From: Chlorobiaceae bacterium
GTDB lineage: Bacteria > Bacteroidota > Chlorobiia > Chlorobiales > Chlorobiaceae
Assembly (NCBI GenBank): GCA_012972835.1
Contig: JABDHK010000036.1
Coordinates: 1 to 64,000, forward strand
Direction: 5' to 3'
DNA length: 64,000 bases
The translations under genes were made by a program, and so were the position numbers. Each line of letters begins with the position of its first letter. The stretch's first letter is position 1. Below the pieces are notes generated by a model, which saw nothing but the letters and a program-made list of their open reading frames with translations, ran no database searches and was not told the origin of the DNA. Below, piece by piece: positions 50,690-60,578 of this stretch.

Positions 50690-52300
50690 ATGACTCTTAC
50701 CACAACACCAATAGAACTTTATGATACCACCCTGCGTGATGGCACACAGGGTGAACATATCAACCTTTCAGTACAGGACAAACTGCTTATTACTGAAAAG
50801 CTTGACGAGTTTGGCATGGACTATATTGAAGGTGGATGGCCAAGCAGTAATCCGAAGGACGAAGAATTTTTCATCAAGGCACGACTTCTTAATCTCAAGC
50901 ATGCTAAACTCTGCTCGTTTGGCTCAACCGCCCGGACAGTAGCAACGGTTGAGAGCGACCCCAACCTGCTTGGATTGCTGCACTCTGAAACTCCGGTCAT
51001 TACGATTTTCGGAAAGACATGGAAAGCTCACTCTGTAAAAAGTCTTGGCATTTCAGATGAAGAGAATGCTGAACTGATATACCGATCTGTTGCTTTCCTT
51101 AAATCAGAAGGGAGAGAGGTTTTTTTTGATGCTGAACATTTTTTTGACGGGTACAAGGACAACCATGAATTTGCACTGAAAATGCTGATTGCGGCAGTTC
51201 AGGCAGGTGCTTCAAGAGTTGTGCTCTGCGATACCAATGGAGGCTCACTTCCGCATGAAGTAGCAGAGATCATGGCAGAGGTACTGAAGGTGGCTGGTGT
51301 ACCTGCAGGTATTCACAGTCACAATGACAGCGATCTTGCTGTAGCAAACTCCATAGCAGCCGTGTATGTCGGTGCCACCCATGTACAGGGCACCATCAAC
51401 GGTATCGGGGAGCGATGCGGCAACGCCAACCTCATCAGTATTATTCCCAATATCATCCTGAAACTGCAACGCTCATTTTCGCATGTTGAGCATCTCAATC
51501 AGCTGACCTCCCTTTCGAAGTTTGTCTATGAGATTCTGAATATGCCGTCAAATACCAGAGCGCCTTTTGTAGGAAAATCAGCATTTGCCCACAAAGGTGG
51601 CATCCATGTCAGCGCGGTCATGAAAGAGAGTTCGCTCTACGAACATATAGACCCGAAAGTTGTCGGAAACCGTCAACGGGTGCTTGTTTCAGAGCTTGCC
51701 GGTCAAAGCAACATTCGCTACAAGGCACATGAACTCGGCATCGCTCTCCCCGAAAAAAGCGATCTTATTAAAAAGATTGTCCACCATATTAAGGAGCTCG
51801 AACACGAAGGCTATCAGTTTGACGGAGCTGAGGCATCGTTTGAGCTGATTCTGCACAGTGAACTTGGTAACTTCAAACCCTTCTTCGAGGTTCTGGAGAC
51901 CAAGGTTCATATTGAATCAGCAAAAAATGCAAAAAATGTTGATCAGGCTGTACTCAAAGTGAGGGTTGGCGAAGAGATCGAGCATATTGCAGCCGATGGT
52001 GACGGACCGGTCAATGCGCTTGACAAGGCTCTGCGCAAGGCACTGATTCACTTTTATCCTGAAATCAAGAGTATCAAGCTGGTTGACTACAAAGTCCGTG
52101 TGCTTGAAGAGAAACGGGGAACCAGCGCCAAGGTGAGGGTATTGATAGAGTCAAGTAATGGCCGCTTTACATGGGGTACAGTCGGGGTATCAACAAATAT
52201 TATCGAAGCAAGTCTTCAGGCTCTCCAGGACAGTATGAACTATCATCTCTTCACCCTGAAAGCCTCACTACCCATCACTGAAAAAACTCCCCAGGCATAA
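50690..52300 (+). CDS. cimA: (R)-citramalate synthase
   Basis: 536 residues. HMGL barrel start ELYDTTLRDGTQGEHINLSV, YIEGGWPSSNPKDEEFF, HSHNDSDLAVANSIAAVYVG and HVQGTINGIGERCGNANLIS; the 'GGWP' and 'RDGTQGE' forms are typical of CimA and not LeuA. Condenses acetyl-CoA with pyruvate to citramalate, which LeuCD and LeuB turn to 2-oxobutyrate, the isoleucine precursor, without threonine deaminase. The C-terminal LeuA-type domain (from about residue 400) likely gives isoleucine feedback. Last gene of the operon before a terminator. Confidence 0.93.
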   Translation: MTLTTTPIELYDTTLRDGTQGEHINLSVQDKLLITEKLDEFGMDYIEGGWPSSNPKDEEFFIKARLLNLKHAKLCSFGSTARTVATVESDPNLLGLLHSETPVITIFGKTWKAHSVKSLGISDEENAELIYRSVAFLKSEGREVFFDAEHFFDGYKDNHEFALKMLIAAVQAGASRVVLCDTNGGSLPHEVAEIMAEVLKVAGVPAGIHSHNDSDLAVANSIAAVYVGATHVQGTINGIGERCGNANLISIIPNIILKLQRSFSHVEHLNQLTSLSKFVYEILNMPSNTRAPFVGKSAFAHKGGIHVSAVMKESSLYEHIDPKVVGNRQRVLVSELAGQSNIRYKAHELGIALPEKSDLIKKIVHHIKELEHEGYQFDGAEASFELILHSELGNFKPFFEVLETKVHIESAKNAKNVDQAVLKVRVGEEIEHIAADGDGPVNALDKALRKALIHFYPEIKSIKLVDYKVRVLEEKRGTSAKVRVLIESSNGRFTWGTVGVSTNIIEASLQALQDSMNYHLFTLKASLPITEKTPQA

Positions 52301-52303
52301 CAC

Positions 52304-52342
52304 TTTTTTTAGCAGCATTTCAACAATGCTGCTAAAAAAAGC
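52304..52342. terminator. Terminator of the ilv-leu operon
   Basis: TTTTTTTAGCAGCATT-TCAAC-AATGCTGCTAAAAAAA: about 16 pairs, symmetrical, so it may work in both directions. Directly after the cimA stop. Confidence 0.88.
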
Positions 52343-52459
52343 TGAAAATATAGTGTAAAATATTTTCAGCTTTACCACTCTTTTCTGTACTTTGACATAT
52401 ACGCTTTTATTACGATTTGCCTGTTTTTTGGCTTGAAGCCATCTATAGACGATGAATCC

Positions 52460-53128
52460 ATGCGAATTCATGATCTCGATCCTGATAACAGACCGCAGGA
52501 ACGTTTTATCCGTACGGGTGCAGCATCACTCAGTCCAGCTGAATTACTGGCCTTGATCCTGCGAACAGGCTCAAGAAACCTGAATATTGTTGAAACCTGC
52601 AATAAGCTCATCACTGAGTTCACTCTTGAAAAACTGGCCGACATAACACCGAAGGAGCTTCAAACAATCAGGGGAATCGGAAAGGTGAAGGCAATGCAGA
52701 TCATTGCTGTTTTCGAACTGAACCGGCGACTGCATTACTCACGCAACCTCAACAAAAAAATCAAGGCTGCAAGGGATATTTTTGAATACATGGCAGGCCG
52801 CATCCCTGATGAAACAAAGGAACATCTCTTTGTACTGCACCTGAATACAAAAAACCAGATCATAAAAAACGAGCTTGTTTCCATAGGAACACTCAATGCT
52901 GCGCTTATTCACCCAAGGGAGGTGTTCAAGTCAGCCATAAGAGAGAGTGCTCATGCCATCATTCTTGTGCATAACCATCCTTCAGGAGACGTTGAACCAA
53001 GTAATGCCGACAGACAAGTCACCGATCTGCTTAAACAGGCAAGCGCCATCATACAGATCGAACTGCTTGATCATATCATTGTAGCGAAAACAGAGTGGTT
53101 CAGCTTTCGGGAACGCTCTTTTCTGTAG
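52460..53128 (+). CDS. radC: RadC/JAB-domain protein
   Basis: 222 residues from ATG 52460 ([20 protein letters not shown]); TTG 52433 would add nine. N-terminal UPF0758/HhH part [20 protein letters not shown] and [20 protein letters not shown], then the JAB metal motif [20 protein letters not shown] (His-x-His-x10-Asp). Named for DNA repair but the role in the cell is not settled. Confidence 0.92.
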   Translation: MRIHDLDPDNRPQERFIRTGAASLSPAELLALILRTGSRNLNIVETCNKLITEFTLEKLADITPKELQTIRGIGKVKAMQIIAVFELNRRLHYSRNLNKKIKAARDIFEYMAGRIPDETKEHLFVLHLNTKNQIIKNELVSIGTLNAALIHPREVFKSAIRESAHAIILVHNHPSGDVEPSNADRQVTDLLKQASAIIQIELLDHIIVAKTEWFSFRERSFL

Positions 53129-53168
53129 GGGGTAAATGAAAACATCGTCGAATCAAAGTACACGATCT

Positions 53169-53426
53169 CTAACCAAAAGAGTCCGCGCGAAAAGAGGGTA
53201 CTTCTGAAAAACCACTCAAAGGAATTTCTCGAACATTCTTTGCCTGTAGTCCTTTCTGGGTTTTGTCAACTTCAAAATCAACTTCAGAGTCCTGGTTCAG
53301 TACCTTGAAACTTTGCTCTGACTGTATAGCTGAAAAATGAACAAAAATGTCCTCTCCTCCATCTGGATTCAAAAGAAAGCCATAGCCTTTTTTGCCATCA
53401 AACCATTTAACTTTACTTGTTGCCAT
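53169..53426 (-). CDS. Cold-shock-domain protein
   Basis: 85 residues from ATG 53424-53426. SKVKWFDGKKGYGFLLNPDG and GEDIFVHFSAIQ carry RNP1 (KGYGFL) and RNP2 (IFVHF). The C-terminal extension (GLQAKNVREIPLSGFSEVPS) is longer than in CspA. Single-stranded nucleic acid binding. The 190 bases upstream hold a long AT-rich leader, common for csp genes. Confidence 0.9.
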   Translation of the reverse strand: MATSKVKWFDGKKGYGFLLNPDGGEDIFVHFSAIQSEQSFKVLNQDSEVDFEVDKTQKGLQAKNVREIPLSGFSEVPSFRADSFG

Positions 53427-53634
53427 GATAAACTGTACCATTTACCATTAGTAAGACCTGAACTGTATTATGGAACCGGGTAATGAATGATTGTACATAC
53501 AAACTAAATGTATATATTTTTTTTCAATTATTTCACACTAAGCAATAAAAACACAAGTGCAATACATTTTTTACCACTCAAAAGAGCAGTGAATTTTTAT
53601 CTATACAGTCAAAATATTTAACCTTTTAAGAACA

Positions 53635-54366
53635 ATGAAGCGGATCATTATCATAACCGGTGCCGGCAAGGGAATCGGTAAGTCCATAGCAATTGCTTTT
53701 GCAAAAGCAGCAAAAACACAGAGAGATTTTAATCCTCTCCTGATTCTTGTTTCCCGAACGGTTTCAGACCTTGAATCTGTTGCAATCGAGTGTCGCTCAT
53801 ACGGTGCTGAAGCAGAGATCATGCAGACAGACATTGCCGATATCGCCCAGATTGAGCGGCTTGTCAAGACAACACTTGAGCGCCATAGTACCATTGACTG
53901 CCTGGTCAACAATGCGGGGGTTGGCCGCTTCAAGCCACTCGCTGAACTCACTGAGGAGGACTTTGACTATACCATGGCAACAAACCTCAAAGGCACTTTC
54001 TTCTTGACCCAGAAAGTGTTTTCCGTCATGGAGAAGAAGAGATCTGGTCATATATTTTTTATTACTTCCACTGCGGCTGAAATGGCATTTAAAAGCTCCT
54101 CGATCTACTCGATGTCAAAATTTGGACAGAAGGGGCTGGTTGAAACAATGCGGCTCTATGCCAAAGAATGTAATGTCAGAATTACCAATGTCATGCCGGG
54201 AGCTGTGTATACACCGATGTGGGGCGACGTTCAGGAAGCAATGAAATCAGTGATGATGATGCCTGAAGATATTTCCAGCGGTATAGTCAATGCATATTTA
54301 TTACCACAAAGAACCTCGGTGGAAGAGCTGGTGTTCAGGCCTGTTTGCGGAGATATCAATGAGTGA
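53635..54366 (+). CDS. Sepiapterin-reductase-like short-chain dehydrogenase
   Basis: 243 residues, classical SDR: cofactor motif IIITGAGKGIGKSIAIAFAK (TGxxxGxG), NNAG at about residue 90, the Ser in FITSTAAEMAFKSSSIYSMS and Tyr-x3-Lys (YSMSKFGQK). The long insertion after the first strand (AAKTQRDFNPLLILVSRTVS) is what I remember from the C. tepidum sepiapterin reductase, which makes L-threo-biopterin for pterin glycosides. A PTPS-like gene for the preceding step lies at 62211. Another SDR function cannot be excluded. Confidence 0.75.
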   Translation: MKRIIIITGAGKGIGKSIAIAFAKAAKTQRDFNPLLILVSRTVSDLESVAIECRSYGAEAEIMQTDIADIAQIERLVKTTLERHSTIDCLVNNAGVGRFKPLAELTEEDFDYTMATNLKGTFFLTQKVFSVMEKKRSGHIFFITSTAAEMAFKSSSIYSMSKFGQKGLVETMRLYAKECNVRITNVMPGAVYTPMWGDVQEAMKSVMMMPEDISSGIVNAYLLPQRTSVEELVFRPVCGDINE

Positions 54367-54456
54367 ACAAAGAAGACGATCTTGTGGGAAAGCCGCATTT
54401 TTTCCTGTATTTTCAAATACATCTTTTTAAAAACAAACCTTTGAGTAGACACAACC

Positions 54457-54915
54457 ATGAGTTTGAAAGAAAAAATAGATCAGGACCTTAAAAATACAAT
54501 GAAAAGCGGCGATAAAGACCGCCTGAACGCTATCCGCTCGATCCGGGCCTCACTCCTTGAAAAAGAGGTGTCAATCCGTGTTGCTGGCAAAGCGGTACTC
54601 AGCGACGATCAGGAAATAGAAGTCCTGGTCTCTCTTGCAAAAAAACGCAGGGATGCCATTGAGCAGTTCACGGCAGGAAACCGCCCCGACCTTGCCGAAA
54701 CAGAGAGGACGGAACTCAGTGTTATTGAGGAGTATCTCCCGGAACCGGTAACTGACGATGAAATAAGGGCTGTCGTGGAGGATATTGTTACAAAAACAGG
54801 AGCTTCATCCATGAAAGATATCGGCAAAGTAATGAGCGAATCCATGAAAGCACTCAAGGGAAAAGCTGACGGCACCAAGGTTCAGCAGATGGTCAAATCA
54901 CTGCTTTCAGCATAA
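54457..54915 (+). CDS. GatB/YqeY domain protein
   Basis: 152 residues. [40 protein letters not shown] and [20 protein letters not shown] are the YqeY signature; the helical domain resembles the tRNA-binding tail of GatB. Free-standing YqeY has no settled role. Seventeen bases upstream of serS, so a link to translation is plausible. Confidence 0.9.
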   Translation: MSLKEKIDQDLKNTMKSGDKDRLNAIRSIRASLLEKEVSIRVAGKAVLSDDQEIEVLVSLAKKRRDAIEQFTAGNRPDLAETERTELSVIEEYLPEPVTDDEIRAVVEDIVTKTGASSMKDIGKVMSESMKALKGKADGTKVQQMVKSLLSA

Positions 54916-54932
54916 CTCATTTATCGCACATC

Positions 54933-56228
54933 ATGCTTGATATCAATCTTATTCGACAGCAGCCTGAGGAATTTATTGCCATGCTGCACAAGCGCCAGCT
55001 TGCCTCCGAAGAACCAAAAATAAATGAACTGCTTTCGCTTGATAAACATCGCAAGGAACTTGTACAGCGCTCTGATGACCAGAAAGCCTTGCGTAACAAG
55101 GTCTCAAAAGAGATTGCGGAAATAAAGAAAAGTGGTACTGGTTCTGGTGAAGAGCTTATCCTCCAGATGAAATCTGTTTCTGAGGATATTGCAAGGATGG
55201 ACAGCCTGCTCGGTCGTGTTGAAGAGGATATAGAAAATATTCTTCTTGCACTCCCCAACAAGCTGCATCCATCAGTACCAACCGGACGTTCCGCTGAGGA
55301 TAACCAGATCTTCAAGGAGCCGGTATCGTTCATCCATCATCTCGACTTTCCTGTAAAAAATCACCTTGAGCTGGGCAAGTCGCTGCGTATTCTTGATTTT
55401 GAAAGGGGCGCAAAGGTCTGTGGCGCAGGATTTCCGGTCTATATGGGTAAAGGGGCCCGTCTGGAGCGCGCGCTGATCAATTTCATGCTCGACTGCCATA
55501 CAGAAAATCATGGCTACAGCGAAGTCTTCCCGCCATTTTTTGTCAACCAGGAATCGCTAAGGGGTACCGGGCAGTGGCCGAAATTTGCCGATCAGGTCTA
55601 CCATATGGAGGAGGATGATCTTTACGCCATTCCAACCGCAGAGGTACCGATCACCAACCTGCACCGGGGCGAAATGCTTGATAACAAGACGCTGCCTCTA
55701 TCCTATGCTGCTTATTCAGCTTGTTTCCGTCGCGAAGCTGGCAGCTACGGCAAGGATACCCGGGGGTTTCTCAGGGTGCACCAGTTCAACAAGGTTGAAA
55801 TGGTAAAGTTTACCCGGCCTGAGAAGTCATACGAAGCGCTTGAACAGATACGCGAAAACGCAGAGGCCATTCTCACAGCACTGAAAATTCCTTACCGGGT
55901 TCTTCTGCTCTGCAGTGGTGATATCAGTGCAAACGCAACAAAATGTTACGATATCGAGGTCTGGTCACCGGCGGAACAGAAATACCTTGAAGCTTCAAGC
56001 TGCTCAAATTTTGAGGATTACCAGGCAAGGCGAGCCAATATACGTTTCAAGCCGGACGGCAAGTCAAAACCGGAGTTTGTGCACACCCTGAATGGCTCAG
56101 GACTGGCTACCTCACGACTTATGGTCTCACTGCTTGAACACTACCAGACTCCTGAAGGCAACGTCAGGGTACCAGATGTCCTGCAACACTATACCCGGTT
56201 TGACGAGATAACTCAGGCGGCAGATTGA
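54933..56228 (+). CDS. serS: Seryl-tRNA synthetase
   Basis: 431 residues. N-terminal coiled-coil arm (residues about 30-105: [20 protein letters not shown]), then class II core with motif 2 [20 protein letters not shown] and motif 3 [20 protein letters not shown]. Charges tRNA-Ser and tRNA-Sec. Its 3' end overlaps the convergent metX gene by 16 bases. Confidence 0.97.
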   Translation: MLDINLIRQQPEEFIAMLHKRQLASEEPKINELLSLDKHRKELVQRSDDQKALRNKVSKEIAEIKKSGTGSGEELILQMKSVSEDIARMDSLLGRVEEDIENILLALPNKLHPSVPTGRSAEDNQIFKEPVSFIHHLDFPVKNHLELGKSLRILDFERGAKVCGAGFPVYMGKGARLERALINFMLDCHTENHGYSEVFPPFFVNQESLRGTGQWPKFADQVYHMEEDDLYAIPTAEVPITNLHRGEMLDNKTLPLSYAAYSACFRREAGSYGKDTRGFLRVHQFNKVEMVKFTRPEKSYEALEQIRENAEAILTALKIPYRVLLLCSGDISANATKCYDIEVWSPAEQKYLEASSCSNFEDYQARRANIRFKPDGKSKPEFVHTLNGSGLATSRLMVSLLEHYQTPEGNVRVPDVLQHYTRFDEITQAAD

Positions 56229-57289
56229 GCTTCCAAAGCCCTTCCATCAAGAAAATCCCTTACCATACGGCTGACCTTTTCAACATCAATAAGAAAGGCA
56301 TCATGGCCGTATGGTTCGTCAAGATAAAGAATTCTTGACTTTGGCATAAGCCGGGCAAGCTCCTCCTGCTCCTCCTTAGGATAAAGGGTATCGGAAATAA
56401 TAGAGAGAATCTCAACGGGTATCTGCAGAGAGCAAAGTACCTCTTCGTAAACTCCCCTGCCCCGCCCGAGATCGTGCATGTCCATAGCTTTTGTAAGGGT
56501 GATATAGCTGTTGGCATCAAAACGCTCAACCAGTTTCCGTCCCTGATGGCGAAGATAGCTTTCAGCTTTAAAGGTTGTTCCATGCTGAAACTCACGACCA
56601 AAGCGTGACTGAAAATTTTCAAAGCTCCGGTAACTGCACATGGCCATCATTCTCGCTGCAGCAAGCCCTCTTGCCGGAGGAGTAGTTAAATCATAATGTC
56701 CATCATTCCAGTCGCGGTCAGCATAAATCGCCTGCCGTTGAGCTTCGCTCTGAGCTATACACCATGCTGAGTGACGTCCGGATGCACCCATCGGCATAAG
56801 AGCCTGAACAACATCAGGATAGAGAAAGCCCCACTCAAGCACCTGCATACCCCCAAGAGATGCTCCTACCGCGAGTTTGACACGATCAATACCGAGAGCG
56901 GCCAGCAAACGGCGCTGCACATGAACCATATCCCTGATGGTTATCAATGGAAAATCGGTCCCGTAGTGAGTACCTGTAAGAGGATTGAGAGAGATAGGGC
57001 CCGTTGTTCCGTAACAACTGCCAAGCACATTGCTGCAGATTATGAAATCTGTGCTCTCATCGAAAGCCCCCCCCCTGGAAAACATTCCTTCCCACCAGGT
57101 ATCTGCATCAGCAGCACCTGTCAAGGCATGACAGATAAGCACTACATTATCTTTCTGCGGATTCAGGGTTCCCCAGGTTCTGTAAGCCACTCGTACTGAG
57201 GGAAGAAAACCACCAAGTTCTGGAGTAAACGGCTCGATAAAATCGAAATAGTGTGTTTTTGGGGAAATAATCTCTGTATATGCTCTCAT
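56213..57289 (-). CDS. metX: Homoserine O-acetyltransferase MetX
   Basis: 358 residues from ATG 57287-57289 (GGAGACC ribosome site). Alpha/beta hydrolase: [32 protein letters not shown], the nucleophile Ser in [20 protein letters not shown], and the late Asp/His of [20 protein letters not shown] and [13 protein letters not shown]. Acetyl transfer to homoserine, first committed step of methionine synthesis. Read from a SAM-I riboswitch leader; convergent and overlapping with serS. Confidence 0.94.
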   Translation of the reverse strand: MRAYTEIISPKTHYFDFIEPFTPELGGFLPSVRVAYRTWGTLNPQKDNVVLICHALTGAADADTWWEGMFSRGGAFDESTDFIICSNVLGSCYGTTGPISLNPLTGTHYGTDFPLITIRDMVHVQRRLLAALGIDRVKLAVGASLGGMQVLEWGFLYPDVVQALMPMGASGRHSAWCIAQSEAQRQAIYADRDWNDGHYDLTTPPARGLAAARMMAMCSYRSFENFQSRFGREFQHGTTFKAESYLRHQGRKLVERFDANSYITLTKAMDMHDLGRGRGVYEEVLCSLQIPVEILSIISDTLYPKEEQEELARLMPKSRILYLDEPYGHDAFLIDVEKVSRMVRDFLDGRALEAQSAA

Positions 57290-57423
57290 CGGTCTCCGCT
57301 CATTGTGCACAATGGTTGAAAAAGAGAGCTATCACTTCCCGAACATGGAAAATAACCCCTTTGTAGAAAAAGGTTTAAACGAAAAATGTCTGAAGAGAGG
57401 TATGAAGCTGCGAATAGGCATGC

Positions 57424-57538
57424 ATACCATCATCATTCCCGGTTATTGATCCGGGATGGAATTGGCACCGCTCATCGTGCAATGACGGTTGCCAAGGCTT
57501 CTCTGGGCCAGTCCCTCCACCTTTCTGGATGATAGCTT
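57424..57538 (-). promoter_or_regulatory. SAM-I (S-box) riboswitch
   Basis: On the minus strand: CTATCATCCAGAAAGGTGGA, then GGGACTGGCCCAGAGAAGCC, TTGGCAACC, later GGTGCCAATTCCATCCCGG, and the closing GAATGATGATGG that pairs with ATCATC at the 5' end to form P1. This is the S-box core in the right order. It lies about 135 bases upstream of metX, so methionine synthesis should be shut off when SAM is plentiful. I could not settle which hairpin between 57300 and 57420 is the expression platform. Confidence 0.9.
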
Positions 57539-57646
57539 GAAATCTTGAAAAGAACATTTGTTAGTTAATCTACAACAGGGATTACTATTTTACAAACAAC
57601 CCGAAGGGCCCAATGTACATAAAAATGGTTTTTAATTATTTACCCC

Positions 57647-58993
57647 ATGATCACAGCAAGAGAACTGGCTTTGAATGTTCTGCAGGCACTTGAAACCGGT
57701 AACCAACGATCCGACCAGATCCTTCACCGAATGCTGCAGCACACAACACTCAATCGTATTGACCGGGCGCTCTCGACTGGACTGGTCAACGGAGTGCTGC
57801 GCTACCGCCTTCAGCTCGATTTCATTATTGGCCGATTTTATCACCACAATCTTGCAAAAGCAGCGCCTGTCATGAAAAACATTCTCCGTCTTGGCGTCTA
57901 TCAGATTCTTTTCCTTGACAAGGTACCTGACTGGGCGGCAGTCAATGAATGCGTAAAACTTGCACGAAAATACAAAGGTGAGCGGATGTCGAAACTGGTC
58001 AACGGCGTCCTGAGAAAAATTACACCAGAGAGTGTAACCCTTGAGGAGTGGTTAAAGGATATAAAAACCGAAGAGCGGCTTGCAATACTGTACTCTCATC
58101 CTCAATGGCTTGTTGATCGCTGGATCACTGCGTTCGGGATAGAAAAAACCGAGGCAATCCTCTCTTATAATAACCAGTTTCCACTGTTCGGATTTAGAAT
58201 CAACACCTTGCTGAGTTCAGCGGAGCAGCTTTTTTCCGATCCGGTATTGAGGGCTGCACCACACGAAGAGTGCGGCATTGATAATTTTTTTCTATCAAAG
58301 GATTTCAACAGTTTCGAGCCAGCAGTGCACAACGGATGGCTTACCGTCCAGAACCCGACACAGGGCCTTGCCTGCCTTCTTTTGAATCCCGCTCCCGGCA
58401 GCAGGGTGATTGATCTTTGCACTGCACCAGGAGGAAAAGCCACCTTCCTTGCTGAGCTGATGAACAATAGCGGCAATATCAGCGCCGTTGATCTCTATGA
58501 ACAAAAACTTCTTAAAACAGAGTCACATGCTGAGGCTCTTGGCATTTCCATCATAAGAACCCAGGCCGCAGATGCCCGAACGTTCAAACCAGAACACAAT
58601 CCCGATGCCATCCTGCTTGATGCTCCCTGTACAGGTAGCGGAGTCCTTGGCCGCCGCGCTGAACTGCGATGGAAACTGAGCCCCGAAATAGTCCAGGAGC
58701 TCCAGCTATTACAGGTGGAACTGCTCGATCATGCAGCAGAGCTGCTTGTTGATGGTGGAATTCTTGTCTATGCCACCTGCTCCATTGAAGCTGAAGAAAA
58801 TATGATGCAGGTTCGTTCATTTCTTCAACGGCATCCTGAATTTATAGTTGATCCTGTGGGCGACAGGGTGCCTGAACAGTTCCGAATAAATAGTGGTGAC
58901 GCGGGTTATCTTCTCACTCTTCCAGGGGAACATGCGGGATTTGATGGCGGATTCTGTCAGCGGATGCGCAAAGTGCAGAGGACAGCAGAATGA
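57647..58993 (+). CDS. rsmB: 16S rRNA m5C967 methyltransferase (RsmB/Sun)
   Basis: 448 residues. N-terminal NusB-like domain (LNVLQALETGNQRSDQILHR, GVYQILFLDKVPDWAAVNEC, VKLARKYKGERMSKLVNGVL), then the methyltransferase: VIDLCTAPGGKATFLAELMN (SAM motif), LLDAPCTGSGVLGRRAELRW (catalytic Cys) and YATCSIEAEENMMQVRSFL (second Cys). The two-domain layout separates it from RsmF. Overlaps xerD by 4 bases. Confidence 0.93.
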   Translation: MITARELALNVLQALETGNQRSDQILHRMLQHTTLNRIDRALSTGLVNGVLRYRLQLDFIIGRFYHHNLAKAAPVMKNILRLGVYQILFLDKVPDWAAVNECVKLARKYKGERMSKLVNGVLRKITPESVTLEEWLKDIKTEERLAILYSHPQWLVDRWITAFGIEKTEAILSYNNQFPLFGFRINTLLSSAEQLFSDPVLRAAPHEECGIDNFFLSKDFNSFEPAVHNGWLTVQNPTQGLACLLLNPAPGSRVIDLCTAPGGKATFLAELMNNSGNISAVDLYEQKLLKTESHAEALGISIIRTQAADARTFKPEHNPDAILLDAPCTGSGVLGRRAELRWKLSPEIVQELQLLQVELLDHAAELLVDGGILVYATCSIEAEENMMQVRSFLQRHPEFIVDPVGDRVPEQFRINSGDAGYLLTLPGEHAGFDGGFCQRMRKVQRTAE

Positions 58994-59904
58994 ATAGCCT
59001 GCAACTTCAGTATCGGAGTGTTCTTGAAAACTTCCTTAACTATATGCTCATTGAGCGCAACTTTGCAGCAAATACCAGAGAGTCCTACCAAAACGACCTG
59101 AAGCGTTACCTGCTCTTCATGCAAGAGTGTTCAATGCCAATGGAGGCCATTACAGCCCATCATATCAATGAATTTATCAACGAACTCTTCGCCATAGGTC
59201 TCGAAGCAAGCTCAATGGCAAGGAATATTTCCGCAATCCGCTCCTTTCATAAATTTCTTGTCACCGAACACACCCTCGACGGAAATCCAGCAGAAAACCT
59301 TCATCTGCCAAAACTGGGACAATATCTTCCGACCGTTCTGACCGTGAATGAAACCATGAAACTGCTTGAAGCTCCCCTTGTTCAAACCCCGCAGAGCAAC
59401 TATTTCTTGCGTGACAAGGCAATGCTTGAACTTCTTTATGCGTCAGGTGTCAGGGTAAGTGAGCTCGTCAACCTTCATCAACAAAATCTTTATCTTGAAG
59501 CCGGCTTTATAAGGATCTTTGGCAAGGGTTCAAAAGAGCGCCTTGTTCCCGTAGGCAATTCAGCCATTGAATGGATCAACCGATACCAGAAGGAACTTCG
59601 TATTGGGCTGGTGAAACACAACTCCGACGACTATCTCTTTCTCAATGCACATGGGAAAAAACTTTCACGGATGGCTCTTTTTTCGATGGTAAAAAAATAT
59701 GCCATAACTGCAGGAATCGAAAAAAATATCAGTCCGCATACCTTCCGCCATACATTCGCCACCCATCTTCTTGAAGGTGGGGCCGATCTGCGTGCAGTTC
59801 AGGAAATGCTTGGCCACAGTTCAATTGTTACCACCCAGATCTACACGCATATCGACCGCTCTTTTATCAAGGAGGTACATAAAACCTTTCACCCAAGAGG
59901 ATAA
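58990..59904 (+). CDS. XerC/XerD-type tyrosine recombinase
   Basis: 304 residues, Xer length. N-terminal SAM-like core-binding domain (LNYMLIERNFAANTRESYQN), catalytic domain with Arg in LLYASGVRVSELVNLHQQ, Lys region FGKGSKERLVPVG, HTFRHTFATHLLEGGADLRA (His-x2-Arg), LGHSSIVTTQIYTHI with the Tyr nucleophile. Resolves chromosome dimers at dif. Housekeeping context with rsmB, not an integrase of an element. XerD seems likelier than XerC but this was not tested. Confidence 0.88.
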   Translation: MNSLQLQYRSVLENFLNYMLIERNFAANTRESYQNDLKRYLLFMQECSMPMEAITAHHINEFINELFAIGLEASSMARNISAIRSFHKFLVTEHTLDGNPAENLHLPKLGQYLPTVLTVNETMKLLEAPLVQTPQSNYFLRDKAMLELLYASGVRVSELVNLHQQNLYLEAGFIRIFGKGSKERLVPVGNSAIEWINRYQKELRIGLVKHNSDDYLFLNAHGKKLSRMALFSMVKKYAITAGIEKNISPHTFRHTFATHLLEGGADLRAVQEMLGHSSIVTTQIYTHIDRSFIKEVHKTFHPRG

Positions 59905-59913
59905 TTTGCTGGT

Positions 59914-60393
59914 TCAGTATCCCTTTGTCTCAAGAATAAGCCTTTTCTTGTCGTGACTCTCCATCTCTATACGGAATGCGTGAAGGTTCATATTGACATC
60001 AAGAAAGAAAAAGAGCAGCGAGGAGCTCAGGCAGAGCATGCTGAGGATAAAGATAGCTGACAAGAGCATTGGCAGATCTATATTGACAAGTGCACTGAGA
60101 AAAAGCATGATAATCAGCAAGGAGGCACCAAGACAGGTCATGCAGGCAAGCAGAATGGCAACACGGATATAGCGTGCCCGTTTCCACAGAATGGCCACCT
60201 CACTGTTTATCCGCAGTACATAGGCCTCAGGATTGGACTCCAGATTATCAAGCAAAGATCGTGAACGGTCGATAACACGGCCAAGCCTGTTGGTCATGGT
60301 TAGAAGAAGAAGACCGAGGCCGGAGATGAGAATCATCGGGCCTATAGAGGTCTGAAGAATAGGGACAAGCTCCCTGAATGAAGTAACTGACAT
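59914..60393 (-). CDS. DUF2721 membrane protein
   Basis: 159 residues. LVPILQTSIGPMILISGLGL, LLLTMTNRLGRVIDRSRSL and two later helices (VAILLACMTCLGASLLIIML, LLSAIFILSMLCLSSSLLFF) match DUF2721: a first helix, a cytoplasmic NRxxRVIDRSR loop, two more helices and a charged tail. Function unknown. Convergent with the recombinase, 9 bases apart. Confidence 0.85.
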   Translation of the reverse strand: MSVTSFRELVPILQTSIGPMILISGLGLLLLTMTNRLGRVIDRSRSLLDNLESNPEAYVLRINSEVAILWKRARYIRVAILLACMTCLGASLLIIMLFLSALVNIDLPMLLSAIFILSMLCLSSSLLFFFLDVNMNLHAFRIEMESHDKKRLILETKGY

Positions 60394-60578
60394 TGTATCC
60401 TTGTTAGTAACATAAAAAAACGATCGTCATCATCATAACTGCAGCCCTTATGGCACCGATAACCATCACATATAAAACACTGTTAAAATAGAAATTAATC
60501 CAACCCATGCAACTCACGGCAAAGCAGTTTAACAAAAGGGTAACAATGAGCCGAAAATGTCCGGGCTGTAAACGGAGA

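Noticed and set aside
57375-57557. 60-codon minus-strand ORF upstream of metX
   Set aside because: It lies in the SAM-I riboswitch RNA.
58990-59904. Tyrosine recombinase as a mobile-element integrase
   Set aside because: Xer length, operon with rsmB and absence of element genes nearby point to the housekeeping recombinase.
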